The position numbers and the translations under genes are program-made. From Ilumatobacteraceae bacterium (lineage in GTDB: Bacteria; Actinomycetota; Acidimicrobiia; Acidimicrobiales; Ilumatobacteraceae): a DNA stretch of 28,815 nt. Positions 7,687 through 18,412 of the stretch are shown in pieces. The stretch spans positions 1 through 28,815 of the forward strand of contig SKSP01000108.1 of the NCBI GenBank assembly GCA_007122945.1, given 5' to 3'. Within the stretch, counting starts at the first letter, position 1. Each line of letters begins with the position of its first letter. The notes under the pieces are model-generated. The model saw only the letters and a program-made list of their open reading frames with translations, was not told the DNA's origin and made no database searches.

Positions 7687-8463
7687 CACGGCTCGTACGT
7701 GAGGCTCGTACGTGAGGACCACCGAGACGGTGGTCGCGTCGAGCACGACGGTGAGCACCGCGTCGTCGATCTCCACCAGCAGGCGGGCATCCGGAGCCAG
7801 TCCACGCACGACGTTGTCCGTCGGACCGGCAGCGGTGCCGACGCTGCCGAGCGGGGCCGGTTCACCCGTGCGCGGGTCGATCCGCTCGGCCCCGGCGCGG
7901 TCGCGCCGGACCGCGGCGGCCCCGACGACGTCGATCGTCTCGCCGACCGACAGCGGCCGGGCCCACAGCGGCGCACCGCTCGTCGCGTCGAACGCCGCGG
8001 CCGAACCGCGGCCGTCCGCCTCGACGTGCCGTACGAGCACGGCGTCGTCGACGACGTCGAGCCCGGTGGCCGACGCACCGGGTGCCGAGCGTCGCCAGCG
8101 CTCCGCACCGTCACGTCGGTCGAGCGCGACGACCGATCCGGGCCGGTCGACCACGGCGACGACGAGTTCGTCGGTGGCGGTCACCGCCCCGAACCGGGTG
8201 GTGTCGAAGGTGACCGACCACCGGTCGAGCGCGACGGCGACATCGACCGGAACATCGGCACCGTCCGACTCGGCGTCCCGTTCGGAGCGCAGCACGCCGG
8301 TGAGGAGCCCGACCGTCGCCGCGACGAGCACGAGCGCCGCCACGGCCACGGCGAGCGGCGGGCGGCGGCCCGACCGCGCGGCACGCGTGACGTCGGCCCG
8401 CTCGGGCGTGCGGAACCCACCCCGGTACCCCGGCTTCCACAGGGCGTCGGGATCGTCGTCCAC
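7660..8463 (-). CDS. Membrane-anchored PQQ/beta-propeller-like protein
   Basis: A 267-residue protein with a cytosolic, charged N-terminus, one membrane helix at about residues 35-58 and an outside domain of about 200 residues. The outside domain repeats a pattern seen in PQQ-binding-like propeller blades (VVALDRRDGAERWRRS, AAFDATSGAPLWARPL, ERIDPRTGEPAPLG). Only three or four blades fit, so it is shorter than a full propeller. The start is GTG at 8463, 18 bases after the aspS stop, with no recognisable ribosome site; it probably rides on the hisS-aspS transcript. The last residues are coded across a 13-bp tandem duplication (7690-7715) and the 3' end overlaps the convergent plus-strand gene by 27 bases. 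Function unknown. Confidence 0.75.
   Translation of the reverse strand: MDDDPDALWKPGYRGGFRTPERADVTRAARSGRRPPLAVAVAALVLVAATVGLLTGVLRSERDAESDGADVPVDVAVALDRWSVTFDTTRFGAVTATDELVVAVVDRPGSVVALDRRDGAERWRRSAPGASATGLDVVDDAVLVRHVEADGRGSAAAFDATSGAPLWARPLSVGETIDVVGAAAVRRDRAGAERIDPRTGEPAPLGSVGTAAGPTDNVVRGLAPDARLLVEIDDAVLTVVLDATTVSVVLTYEPHVRAVSTREQPDP
7690..7715. repeat. 13-bp exact tandem duplication at converging gene ends
   Basis: GGCTCGTACGTGA occurs twice in direct succession. It lies inside the last codons of the minus-strand PQQ-like gene and just past the stop of the plus-strand gene. Thirteen is not a multiple of three, so copy number sets the reading frame of the PQQ-like protein's C-terminus. 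Confidence 0.95.
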
Positions 8464-8481
8464 GGGGTCGGGGGGACGCGG

Positions 8482-10259
<1,778 letters not shown>

Positions 10260-10263
<4 letters not shown>

Positions 10264-11513
10264 GACAGTGCTTCCTGGACGGTGGAGAGGAGTTCCGCAC
10301 GGGCGACGGTGGTCTGGGCCGCGTCGGATCGCAACGGCCGGACGACAGCCGTACCCGCCGTGGCCTCGTCGGTCCCGACGATGACGGCGAGGCGCGCACC
10401 GCTGCGGTCGGCGGACTTCATCTGACTCTTCATGCTGCGGCCCTCGAACGCTCGGTCGACGCGCAGCCCGGCCCGTCGCAGCTCCGTGGTGATGGCGTGG
10501 GCGTCGGCGCCACCCGCCGTGTCGACCACGAACGCGTCGACCGCGACCGGTGGGGGCGGGAAGGCCCCCTCGTCGTCACAGGCGATCAGCGTGCGGTCGA
10601 CGCCGAGTGCGAAGCCGATGCCGGGCGTCGGCGGCCCGCCGAGGTCCTCGACGAGGCCGTCGTAGCGCCCGCCACCGCCGACCGCGTTCTGGGCCGACTC
10701 GAGGCTGGCCGCCTGGAACTCGAACGTGGTCCGTCGGTAGTAGTCGAGGCCGCGCACGAGCAGCGGGTCGAGCGTGTAGGGCACGCCGGCCGCGTCGAGG
10801 GCGCGCTGCACCGTGGCGAAGTGCGCGGCCGCGGCCACCGACCAGAACTCCCCGATCCGCGGCGCGGCGGCGATCGCCGGTGCGTCCTGCGCACGCTTCG
10901 AGTCGAGGACCCGCAGCGGGTTCCGCGCGAGCGTCTCGCGGCTCACGTCGGAGAGCTCGTCGGCGTGGGCCTCGAAATGCTGCCGGAGGGCCTCGACGTA
11001 GCGACCGCGGTCGGCGGGCTCGCCGAGTGAGTTGAGCACGAGCGTCACGCCCCGGAGCCCGAGTCGGTCGAAGAACTCCCAGCCCAGCGTGATGACCTCG
11101 GCGTCGAGGTACGGGTCGTCCACGCCGAGCACCTCGATCCCGACCTGGTCGAACTGCCGGTAGCGGCCGCGCTGGGGCTTCTCGTAGCGGAAGTTCGGCC
11201 CGGAGTACCAGGCCTTCCACGGGACGGCGGGCCGGTGTTGCACGAAGGCCCGACACACGCTCGCCGTCTGCTCGGGTCGCAGCGCGACGTGGCGTTCACC
11301 CTTGTCGACGAAGTCGTACATCTCCTTGGCCACCACGTCGGTGGCGTCGCCGATCCTGGCGAAGACGCCCACGTCCTCGAGCAGCGGCGGGATCACCTGA
11401 CCGTACCCGGCCGCCTCGACCACGTCGGCGAACACCGTCGTGAAGTGCCGGAAGCGCGCCGAATCGGGCGCGAGCACGTCGCGCATGCCGGGGCTGGTCC
11501 GGAACGTGGGCAC
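10260..11513 (-). CDS. hisS: Histidyl-tRNA synthetase
   Basis: A 417-residue class II synthetase. It has the HisRS N-terminus (FRTSPGMRDVLAPDS), motif 2 as FRYEKPQRGRYRQFDQ, and the HisRS-specific LVRGLDYYRRTTFEF followed by GGGGRYDGLVEDLGG and motif 3 GIGFALGVDR. The C-terminal anticodon-binding domain includes RSMKSQMKSADRSGA. The GTG at 11513 is chosen because it starts just before the conserved N-terminus and no other start codon lies between it and the rel stop. There is no Shine-Dalgarno sequence. Instead TAGCCT sits 8 bases upstream, and its TAG is the stop codon of rel. The 3' end overlaps aspS by 4 bases, so the two synthetases are co-expressed. Confidence 0.97.
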
Positions 11514-11521
11514 GGGACGGG

Positions 11522-11527
11522 AGGCTA
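11522..11527 (-). promoter_or_regulatory. Putative -10 (TAGCCT) overlapping the rel stop, 8 bases upstream of hisS
   Basis: The rel TAG stop (11527-11525) is the first half of the hexamer. hisS starts with GTG 8 bases later and has no Shine-Dalgarno sequence. Confidence 0.55.
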
Positions 11528-13807
11528 CCGGTGCCCCGTCGCCACCGACGGGGCCGGTTCGTCGTCGGACCGTCGGCCTCCCCCGCTCGCCCCGCTGCCG
11601 CCGGGCACGGTCCGGTACGCGTCGTAGACCCCGTCGATCTGCTTGATCCGGCGCATCACGGCGGCGAGGTGACCGACGTTCGCCAGTTCGAACTCGAAGC
11701 GCATCTTGGCGACACGGTCGTCGCCCGTGAGCGTCGTGCACGAGACGATGTTGACGTGGTGCTCGCTGAGCGCGTCGGCGACGTCGCGCAGCAGCTTCGA
11801 GCGGTCGAGCGCGACGATCTCGACACCGGCACGGAACGTGGTCGAGCGGCGGTCGCTGTCCCAGTCGACCTCGATCATGCGCGCCGCCTGATCGGTGGAC
11901 AGCGAGGCCGCGTTCGCGCAGTCGGCGCGGTGGACGCTGACGCCCCGTCCACGGGTCACGAAACCGATGATCTCGTCGCCGGGCACCGGCGTGCAGCAGT
12001 TCGCCAGCCGCACGAGCACGTCGTCGAGGCCCTCCACGTGGACGCTGTGGCTCTGGTCGGACGTGCGCCGGGGGCGCTGGGTGAACACCGTGGTGGGGAG
12101 CTGGTCGCCCTCCTGACCGCCACGGATCGCCTTGGCGATCTTCTGGGCGACGTTCCGAGCGGACACGTGGTGTTCGCCGATCGCCGCCAGCAGCGTGTCG
12201 AGATCGTGGTAGCCGAGGTCGCTGATCACGGTCGCCAGGTGTTCCGACGACCAGACCTTCTGCGCCGGCAACGACTCGCGACGGAACTCGTCGGCCAGCT
12301 CCTCCCGCCCCGACTCGATCATGTCGGTTCGACGCTCGCGGCTGAACCACTGCTTGATCTTGTTGCGGGCCCGCTGGGAGACGACGAACCCGAGCCAGTC
12401 CTGGGACGGCCCCGCGGTCTCGACCTTGGAGGTGAAGATCTCGCAGGTGTCGCCGCTGCGCAGCTGGTGGTCGAGGGACACGAGGCGGCCGTTGACCTTG
12501 GCGCCGATGCACGCGTGCCCGACCTCGGTGTGCACGGCGTACGCGAAGTCGACCGTGGTCGAGCCGACGGGCAAGGTGATGACCCGGCCCTTCGGGGTGA
12601 ACACGAAGACCTCGTCCTGCTCGAGGTCGGTCTTCAGGGTCTCCATGAACTGGGCCGGATCGCTGACGTCGGCCTGCCAGTCGATGATCCGGTTCAACCA
12701 GTCGATGTCGAGCTGGGCGTCGTCGTCCTTGTACGCCCAATGGGCGGCGACGCCCCACTCGGCCCGCTGGTGCATCTCGCGCGTGCGGATCTGGACCTCG
12801 ATCAGCTTCCCGCCCGGTCCGATGACGGTGGTGTGCAGGCTCTGGTAGAGGTTGAACTTCGGCATCGCGATGTAGTCCTTGAAGCGCCCCACCACCGGGC
12901 GCCACCGACCGTGGATCGACCCGAGCGCGGCGTAGCAGTCCTTCACGGAGTCCACGATGACCCGTACCGCGACCAGGTCGAAGATGTCGTCGAACTCGCG
13001 GCCCTTGACGACCATCTTCTCGTAGATGCTCCACAGGTGCTTGCCCCGCCCGGTCACCTCGGCCTCGATGCCGAGCTCGGACAGCCGGGAGCGCACGTCG
13101 GCGATCGCCTGGGCCAGGTAGACGTCGCGTTCGGGGGTGCGGGTCGCGACGAGGTGTTCGAGCTCGGCGAAGCGCTTGGGGTGCAGTGCGGCGAAGGAGA
13201 GGTCCTCGAGCTGTTGCTTGATCTCTTGGATCCCGAGCCGGTGCGCGAGCGGGGCGTAGATGTCGAGCGTCTCCTGGGCGATGCGACGCTGCTTGTCCGC
13301 GGGAATCGCGGCGACCGTGCGCATGTTGTGCAGGCGGTCGGCGAGCTTGATCACGAGCACCCGCAGGTCGCGCGCCATGGCGACGAGCATCTTGCGCATC
13401 GTCGCTGCCTGCTGCGCCTCGCGCGAGTCGAACTGCAGCCGTTCGAGCTTGGTGACGCCGTCGACGATGCCCGCGACCTCCGGGCCGAAGTGCTCACGGA
13501 CGTCGGGGAGCGTGATCTCGGTGTCCTCGACCGCGTCGTGGAGCAGCGCCGCCGCGATCGACACCTCGTCGAGGCCGATGTCGGCGACGATGCGGGCGAC
13601 CGCGAGCGGGTGGTTGATGTAGCTCTCGCCGCTCGACCGGGTCTGGGAGCGGTGTGCCTCCGCCGCCATCTGGTACGCCCGGTTGATCATGCCGACGGGG
13701 CCCTTCGGGTGCCGGCGCCGGTAGCTCGCGAGGAGCGGCGCGAGTTCGCTGACGGCCGCGGTCTCGTGATGTCGCCGCCAGGGCAGGACGCGATCGACGG
13801 TGGCCAC
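11525..13807 (-). CDS. rel: Bifunctional (p)ppGpp synthetase/hydrolase Rel (RelA/SpoT)
   Basis: A 760-residue long RSH protein that makes and degrades the alarmone (p)ppGpp. The hydrolase HD domain has His66, H90-D91 and E94-D95 (LLHDAVEDTE). The synthetase domain contains R308-F-K-D311 followed by YIAMPKFNLYQSLHT; the RXKD form of this motif is typical of bifunctional Rel rather than synthetase-only RelA. A TGS domain spans about residues 398-459, a cysteine motif NCCTPVPGDE follows near residue 640, and an ACT domain closes the protein. The GTG start at 13807 lies 2 bases past the apt stop, with GAGG 8 bases upstream. The open frame before it overlaps apt and is a shadow. Neighbouring apt and hisS are the usual actinobacterial companions. 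Confidence 0.97.
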   Translation of the reverse strand: MATVDRVLPWRRHHETAAVSELAPLLASYRRRHPKGPVGMINRAYQMAAEAHRSQTRSSGESYINHPLAVARIVADIGLDEVSIAAALLHDAVEDTEITLPDVREHFGPEVAGIVDGVTKLERLQFDSREAQQAATMRKMLVAMARDLRVLVIKLADRLHNMRTVAAIPADKQRRIAQETLDIYAPLAHRLGIQEIKQQLEDLSFAALHPKRFAELEHLVATRTPERDVYLAQAIADVRSRLSELGIEAEVTGRGKHLWSIYEKMVVKGREFDDIFDLVAVRVIVDSVKDCYAALGSIHGRWRPVVGRFKDYIAMPKFNLYQSLHTTVIGPGGKLIEVQIRTREMHQRAEWGVAAHWAYKDDDAQLDIDWLNRIIDWQADVSDPAQFMETLKTDLEQDEVFVFTPKGRVITLPVGSTTVDFAYAVHTEVGHACIGAKVNGRLVSLDHQLRSGDTCEIFTSKVETAGPSQDWLGFVVSQRARNKIKQWFSRERRTDMIESGREELADEFRRESLPAQKVWSSEHLATVISDLGYHDLDTLLAAIGEHHVSARNVAQKIAKAIRGGQEGDQLPTTVFTQRPRRTSDQSHSVHVEGLDDVLVRLANCCTPVPGDEIIGFVTRGRGVSVHRADCANAASLSTDQAARMIEVDWDSDRRSTTFRAGVEIVALDRSKLLRDVADALSEHHVNIVSCTTLTGDDRVAKMRFEFELANVGHLAAVMRRIKQIDGVYDAYRTVPGGSGASGGGRRSDDEPAPSVATGHR

Positions 13808-13809
13808 GG

Positions 13810-14337
13810 TCAGTACCTCGCGAGGCTCTCCACCCGATGCTCGCCGAGCTTGCTGCGGCCACCGAGCGCCTCGAGCTCGATCATGAACCCGAGGCCGACC
13901 ACGACGCCACCCAGCGTCTCGACCAGACGGGATGTCGCCGATGCGGTGCCACCGGTCGCCAGGACGTCGTCGACGATCAGGATCTTCTCGTCGGGGTGGA
14001 TCGCGTCGCGGTGGATCTCCAACTTGTCGGTGCCGTACTCGAGCGCGTACTCCTCGCGGGCGACGGCCCACGGGAGCTTGCCGGCCTTGCGGACCGGCAC
14101 GAAACCGGCCCGGAGGCGGTAGGCGATCGGCGACGCCAGGATGAAGCCGCGCGACTCGATCCCCACCACCCGGTCGACGGGGACGTCGTGGAAGCGCGCG
14201 ACGAGATCGTCGACGGCGCGCCCGAAGACCTCCGGGCGCCCGAGCAACGGCGTGATGTCGCGGAACACCACCCCCGGCTGGGGGTAGTCGGGGATGTCAC
14301 GGATGTGGGCCCGCAACCACGGGACATCGGACGCCAT
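13810..14337 (-). CDS. apt: Adenine phosphoribosyltransferase
   Basis: A 175-residue enzyme of purine salvage that joins adenine and PRPP to give AMP. The PRPP-binding motif ILIVDDVLATGGTA is at residues 119-132. The N-terminal DYPQPGVVFRDITPLL and central GIESRGFILASPIAYRL and VPVRKAGKLPW segments are standard for Apt. It follows secF after 42 bases and abuts rel (2-base gap), so it likely heads an apt-rel unit. A TAACCT hexamer lies 6 bases before the ATG and no Shine-Dalgarno sequence is seen. Confidence 0.96.
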   Translation of the reverse strand: MASDVPWLRAHIRDIPDYPQPGVVFRDITPLLGRPEVFGRAVDDLVARFHDVPVDRVVGIESRGFILASPIAYRLRAGFVPVRKAGKLPWAVAREEYALEYGTDKLEIHRDAIHPDEKILIVDDVLATGGTASATSRLVETLGGVVVGLGFMIELEALGGRSKLGEHRVESLARY

Positions 14338-14343
14338 GGTGGG

Positions 14344-14349
14344 AGGTTA
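14344..14349 (-). promoter_or_regulatory. Putative -10 (TAACCT), 6 bases upstream of apt
   Basis: TANNNT hexamer in the 42-base secF-apt gap at leaderless distance; no Shine-Dalgarno sequence before the apt ATG. Confidence 0.5.
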
Positions 14350-14379
14350 CCGACGCGGTGACCCCGTCGTGCGGGACCG

Positions 14380-15579
14380 TCAGCGACGCTTCTTCTTGCG
14401 CGGTCGGGGCGGGTGCGACAGGAGCTTCTCGGGACGTGTGTCCGCTGGTTCGCGCGGCGCAGCGGGAGGTGGCTCGTCGCCCGCGCCGGTCGCGCCGGTC
14501 TGGGTGGCGATCCGGGCTCGGCGCCCGGCCGGGGCGCCACCGACGACGAGGTCGCGGAGTTGGTCACCTCGGGCCCGGAGCGTGTCGTCACTGCGCCAGT
14601 GTTCGTCGGTCTGCTTCAGCACGGCCAGGAGTGGTGCGGCGACGAACAACGACGAGTACCCGCCGACGAGCATGCCGACGAGCAGCGCGATGGCGAACTC
14701 GCCGAGGACGGTCGCGCCGAGCATCCACGATCCGACGATCAGGATCGACAGCACGGGCAGCATGGACGAGAACGTGGTGTTGAGGGTTCGCACGAGGACC
14801 TGGTTCAACGTCGTGTTCACGACGTCGGCGTACGGGGGACGGCGGCCCTCGAAACGGGCCTCGTTCTCACGGACGCGGTCGAAGATGACGATCGTGTCGT
14901 ACAGCGAGTAGCCGAGGATCGTCAAGAACGCGATCACCGTGGCGGGCGTGACGACGAAACCCAGGATCGAGTAGATCCCGACGGCGATGACGACGTCGTG
15001 GATCATCGCTGCGATCGCCGCGACGGCCATCCGCCACTCGTACCGGACCGAGATGAACAGCACGACGGCCGCGGTGAAGAAGAGCAGGGCGCGCACGGCG
15101 TTGTTGGTGATCTCGCGGCCCCACGAGGCACTGACGGCGTTCACGCTGACGTCGTCACGCTCGACGCCCGCCTCGGCGGCGAACGACTCCTGCAGCACGA
15201 CGAGGACGTCGTCGTCGTCCTGCACGCCGACCTGGACCTTGACGAACTCGCCGCTGTCGGACGCACGCTCCTGGATCCGGGCTCCGGCCGGGTCCAGCCC
15301 GTTGTCGGCCAGGATCCGCTCGGCATCGCCGATCGAGAAGCCGCTCCCCGGGACGTCCCACGACACACCACCTTCGAAGTCGATGCCGAGGTCGAGACCG
15401 CGGAACGAGAGCGACGCGATGCCGAGCACCAGCAGCACGAGCGAGACCCACACCCCGATCCGACGCCGGCCGTGGAAGTCGATCGCGGTCTGGCCCCGGT
15501 ACAGGCGGCCGAGCGGGGTGCGCGCGATGGGCAGCGGCCGGGGGCCGGTCTCCGCCGTCGGTTCGGTGATCGCGCTCAT
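14380..15579 (-). CDS. secF: Protein translocase subunit SecF
   Basis: A 399-residue membrane protein of the SecDF complex, which uses the proton motive force to help pull proteins through SecYEG. After a 40-residue cytosolic N-terminus comes the first helix (about 41-59), then LGIDFEGG (residues 64-71) at the start of the extracytoplasmic domain. Five further hydrophobic segments follow. The conserved transmembrane signature GYSLYDTIVIFDRVREN is present. The last 80 residues form a Pro/Arg/Lys-rich cytosolic tail ending PRPRKKKRR, common in actinobacterial SecF. The ATG overlaps the secD stop by 4 bases. Confidence 0.96.
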   Translation of the reverse strand: MSAITEPTAETGPRPLPIARTPLGRLYRGQTAIDFHGRRRIGVWVSLVLLVLGIASLSFRGLDLGIDFEGGVSWDVPGSGFSIGDAERILADNGLDPAGARIQERASDSGEFVKVQVGVQDDDDVLVVLQESFAAEAGVERDDVSVNAVSASWGREITNNAVRALLFFTAAVVLFISVRYEWRMAVAAIAAMIHDVVIAVGIYSILGFVVTPATVIAFLTILGYSLYDTIVIFDRVRENEARFEGRRPPYADVVNTTLNQVLVRTLNTTFSSMLPVLSILIVGSWMLGATVLGEFAIALLVGMLVGGYSSLFVAAPLLAVLKQTDEHWRSDDTLRARGDQLRDLVVGGAPAGRRARIATQTGATGAGDEPPPAAPREPADTRPEKLLSHPPRPRKKKRR

Positions 15580-16925
15580 GTCGTCGCTCCCGCCGCCTCG
15601 CTCGTGGTGCCGACCGGCCGGCCGCGATCCAAGAAGCGGCTCCCGCTCAACAGCACGAGCGCCGGCCGAGCGAACATCGCGTAGACGATGAGGTTCGTCA
15701 CCGTCGTCAACCCGAGGTACAGGGCGAAGCCGCGGACCGATCCGACGCTGAGCACGAACAGGATCACCGAGGCGAGCAACGACATCACGTTGGCCGAGAT
15801 GATCGTCCGCCAGCTCCGGTCGAAGGCACGCGGCGCGGCGTTGCGCGGCGACCTCCCGGCGCGCAGTTCGTCCTTCAGTCGTTCGAACAACACGACGTAG
15901 CTGTCGACGGCGAGGCCGATCGCCACGATGATGCCGGTCGCGCCGGCCAGGCTCAGCGCGTAGTTGGTCCGATCGGAGACGAACACGGCCGCGCTGTACA
16001 TCGCCGACGCCCAGACCACGAGGCCGCTGATCGCGAGGAGCGACAGCCTGCGGTAGTACACGACCATCAGCGTCATGATCGCCGCCGCGCCGACGAGCCC
16101 GGCGATGATGGCGGCGCGGAGGGTGTCACCGCCGAGCGCCGGCGAGACGGTCTCGACCGATTGGGCTTCGACGTCGACGGGGAAGGCGCCACGGTTGAGC
16201 ACGCGGGACAGGCCGCGCGCCTCGTCCTCGGTGAAGTTGCCGGTGATCGAGACGGCGCCGACGAAGCTGGGCGCGTTCACGACGGGGGCGGACTGGATGA
16301 CGTCGTCGAGCACGATCGCGAGCTGGCCCGACGGGCACGAGCCGGTGCGGTTGAAGCACTGGGAGGCGAGCTGGTTCCAGATCGCCTCTCCCTCGCCGCG
16401 GAGGTCGACCGACACCCCCCAGCCCTGCTGGGGCTCCAGCGTCGGTGACGCGCTGCCGCGGGCGAACACCTCGCCCGTGCCGCCGACGGCCCCGACGACG
16501 CAGTCCTGGCCCTCGCCGAGCACCGGGAGCACGTCGTCCACGCCGTTCTCGCCCGGCGGCAGCTCGGTCCCGGTGGGCACGCACCGCAGCACCGGTCGCA
16601 GCGTCACGATGCCGGCCACGTCGACGGCATCGACCGCCTGGCGCTGGTCGCGGACGCCGGGCAGGTCGACCACGATGTTGGAGCTCTCGACCCGCACGTC
16701 GGGTTCGGCGATGCCGAGGCTCTCGAGCTCGTCACGGATCAGATCGCGGATGACGATCAGGTCGTCGCTGTCCGCAGCCTCGGTCGGGGCGAGGATGACC
16801 GAGACGCCGCCTTGCAGGTCGAGTCCCAGGACGGGGGTGTTGCCGCGGCCCAGGTTGAGCGCCAGGAGCCCCGCCGAGATCGCCACGACGGCGATGAGCG
16901 AGGCCCAGAGCGCGGCCGGTTTCAC
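15576..16925 (-). CDS. secD: Protein translocase subunit SecD
   Basis: A 449-residue partner of SecF. The first helix (about 6-24) leads into LGLDLQGGVSV (residues 33-43), the SecD signature. An extracytoplasmic domain follows, and then a cluster of five hydrophobic helices from about residue 270. The proton-relay segment TGIIVAIGLAVDSYVVLFERL keeps the key Asp. It is clearly shorter than Escherichia coli SecD (about 615 residues) because the outside P1 region is reduced. The GTG start overlaps the yajC stop by 4 bases and the 3' end overlaps secF, so yajC-secD-secF is one coupled unit. Confidence 0.96.
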   Translation of the reverse strand: MKPAALWASLIAVVAISAGLLALNLGRGNTPVLGLDLQGGVSVILAPTEAADSDDLIVIRDLIRDELESLGIAEPDVRVESSNIVVDLPGVRDQRQAVDAVDVAGIVTLRPVLRCVPTGTELPPGENGVDDVLPVLGEGQDCVVGAVGGTGEVFARGSASPTLEPQQGWGVSVDLRGEGEAIWNQLASQCFNRTGSCPSGQLAIVLDDVIQSAPVVNAPSFVGAVSITGNFTEDEARGLSRVLNRGAFPVDVEAQSVETVSPALGGDTLRAAIIAGLVGAAAIMTLMVVYYRRLSLLAISGLVVWASAMYSAAVFVSDRTNYALSLAGATGIIVAIGLAVDSYVVLFERLKDELRAGRSPRNAAPRAFDRSWRTIISANVMSLLASVILFVLSVGSVRGFALYLGLTTVTNLIVYAMFARPALVLLSGSRFLDRGRPVGTTSEAAGATT

Positions 16926-17272
16926 TGGCCGTCGGTCTTCGCGGTGTCGTCGCTCGGCGCCTCGGCGGGCTCGTCGGTCGTGACCCGGGCCTGCACCGCG
17001 GCGCGCGCGATGCGGATCTGCACGTCGTCGTCGATCTCGAGCCAGAACTTGTCGCCGTCCTCACCCGTGATGAAGCCGTAGACGCCCGAGGTCGTCACGA
17101 CCTCGTCGCCGATCTCGATCGAGCGCTGCAGCGACTGCTGCTCCTTCATCCGGCGGCGCTGCGGCCGGATCATCAAGAAATACATGGCGGCGGGGATCAG
17201 CAGGAGGATGCCGAGCGAGATGATCGGCGACCCGGCGGAGTCTTCCTGGGCGAGGAGAGCGATGATGTCCAT
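16922..17272 (-). CDS. yajC: Preprotein translocase accessory subunit YajC
   Basis: A 116-residue single-pass membrane protein. The helix at about residues 17-34 is followed by the family hallmark MIRPQRRRMKEQQ, then the small domain IEIGDEVVTTSGVYGFI and an acidic C-terminal tail. I chose ATG 17272 because the protein then begins just ahead of the membrane helix; the frame upstream of it is a shadow of tgt. The upstream TAGCAT hexamer (11 bases before the ATG) contains the tgt stop codon, so yajC may have its own promoter despite the 14-base gap. Confidence 0.94.
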   Translation of the reverse strand: MDIIALLAQEDSAGSPIISLGILLLIPAAMYFLMIRPQRRRMKEQQSLQRSIEIGDEVVTTSGVYGFITGEDGDKFWLEIDDDVQIRIARAAVQARVTTDEPAEAPSDDTAKTDGQ

Positions 17273-17283
17273 GACGGGCCCCG

Positions 17284-17289
17284 ATGCTA
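17284..17289 (-). promoter_or_regulatory. Putative -10 (TAGCAT) overlapping the tgt stop, 11 bases upstream of yajC
   Basis: The tgt TAG stop (17289-17287) is the first half of the hexamer. A transcript from here would have a leader of only a few bases before the yajC ATG. Confidence 0.5.
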
Positions 17290-18393
17290 TCCGCCCGCTC
17301 CCCAGACCGACAGCAGGTCGCGCCGGAACCCGGCGAACGTTCCCGCCCGGATCGCCGCGCGCATCCGAGCCATCAGGTCGATCGTCCAGGCGACGTTGTG
17401 GACGCTGAGCAGTCGGGCGGCCGAGGGTTCCCCGGCCCGGACGAGGTGACGCAGGAACCCGCGCGAGTGCCGCCGGCACACCTCGCAGCCGCAGGCGGGG
17501 TCGACGGGGCGGTCGTCGAGGGCGTGGATCGCGGACTTCAGGTGGATCTTGCCCTCCGAGGTCAGCGCGGTGCCGTGGCGGCCCAGCCGGGTCTGCATCA
17601 CGCAGTCGAACTGGTCGACACCGAGCGCGACCGCCTCGACGAGCGATACCGGGTCGCCGACACCCATCAGGTAGCGGGGGCGGTCGGTCGGCAGGTGCCG
17701 GGTCGTCGCGTCCAGCGCCGGGAGCATCTCGTGCAACTCCTCGCCCACCGACAGACCCCCGATGCCGTAGCCGTCGAAGTCGAGGTCGACGGTCCGCGTG
17801 GCGCTCTCGACGCGCAGGTGCTCGTCGATGCCGCCCTGCACGATGCCGAACAGCGACTGGTCGTCGCGTCGGTGCGCCGCACGCGCCCGCACGGCCCAGG
17901 CGTGGGTGCGTTCGACCGCCGAGCGGATCGCGTCCGGCGGGCTCGGGAGCGGCGGGCACACGTCGAGCACCATCTGGATGTCGGCCCCGATCAGCTCCTG
18001 GGTGCGCACGGCCGTCTCCGGCGTGAACCGGTGCGTCGACCCGTCGTAGGTGCTGCGGAACGTGACGCCGTCGTCGTCGACGTCGGGCTCGAGGGAGAAC
18101 ACCTGGAACCCGCCCGAGTCGGTCAGCGTGAGGCCGTCCCACCCGGTGAACGCCCCGAGACCGCCGAGGTGGGCGATCGTCTCCGCGCCGGGCCGCAGCA
18201 TCAGGTGGTAGGTGTTGCCGAGCACGATCCGCGCGCCGAGCCGCGCGTAGTCGTCCGCGCTCAGGTAGCGGACCGCGCCGCGGGTGCCGACCGGCATGAA
18301 GCACGGCGTCTCGTAGGTGCCGCGCGCCGTCTCGGCGATGCCCGCCCGAGCCTCGCCGTCGGTCGCCTCGACCCGGAACGTCACCGGTCTCAT
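17287..18393 (-). CDS. tgt: tRNA-guanine transglycosylase (queuine or preQ1 incorporation)
   Basis: A 368-residue enzyme that swaps guanine-34 of GUN-anticodon tRNAs for a queuosine precursor. The catalytic DSGGFQVFSL has Asp92 as general acid/base. The nucleophile is Asp263 in FDCVMQTRLGRHG. The zinc site is C301-x-C303-x2-C306 with His332. The usual form of the nucleophile segment is FDCVMPTR or FDCVLPTR; here a Gln replaces the Pro. The ATG follows the queA stop by 19 bases and has GGAG 5 bases upstream. With queA next to it, the bacterial preQ1 route is likely, though the early preQ1-making genes are not in this window. Confidence 0.96.
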   Translation of the reverse strand: MRPVTFRVEATDGEARAGIAETARGTYETPCFMPVGTRGAVRYLSADDYARLGARIVLGNTYHLMLRPGAETIAHLGGLGAFTGWDGLTLTDSGGFQVFSLEPDVDDDGVTFRSTYDGSTHRFTPETAVRTQELIGADIQMVLDVCPPLPSPPDAIRSAVERTHAWAVRARAAHRRDDQSLFGIVQGGIDEHLRVESATRTVDLDFDGYGIGGLSVGEELHEMLPALDATTRHLPTDRPRYLMGVGDPVSLVEAVALGVDQFDCVMQTRLGRHGTALTSEGKIHLKSAIHALDDRPVDPACGCEVCRRHSRGFLRHLVRAGEPSAARLLSVHNVAWTIDLMARMRAAIRAGTFAGFRRDLLSVWGAGG

Positions 18394-18412
18394 CGGCGCT
18401 CCGTCGGGTCCG

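Noticed and set aside
11531..14122. Very long plus-strand open frame (863 codons) opposite rel and apt
   Set aside because: Its product is Arg/Val/Asp/Gly-rich with no family motif, and the opposite strand codes textbook Rel, Apt and the start of HisRS. Long antisense frames are normal at this GC content.
14363..14375. Small hairpin (CCCG/CGGG) between secF and apt as a terminator
   Set aside because: Only 4 base pairs and no T-run follows; at this GC content such stems arise by chance.
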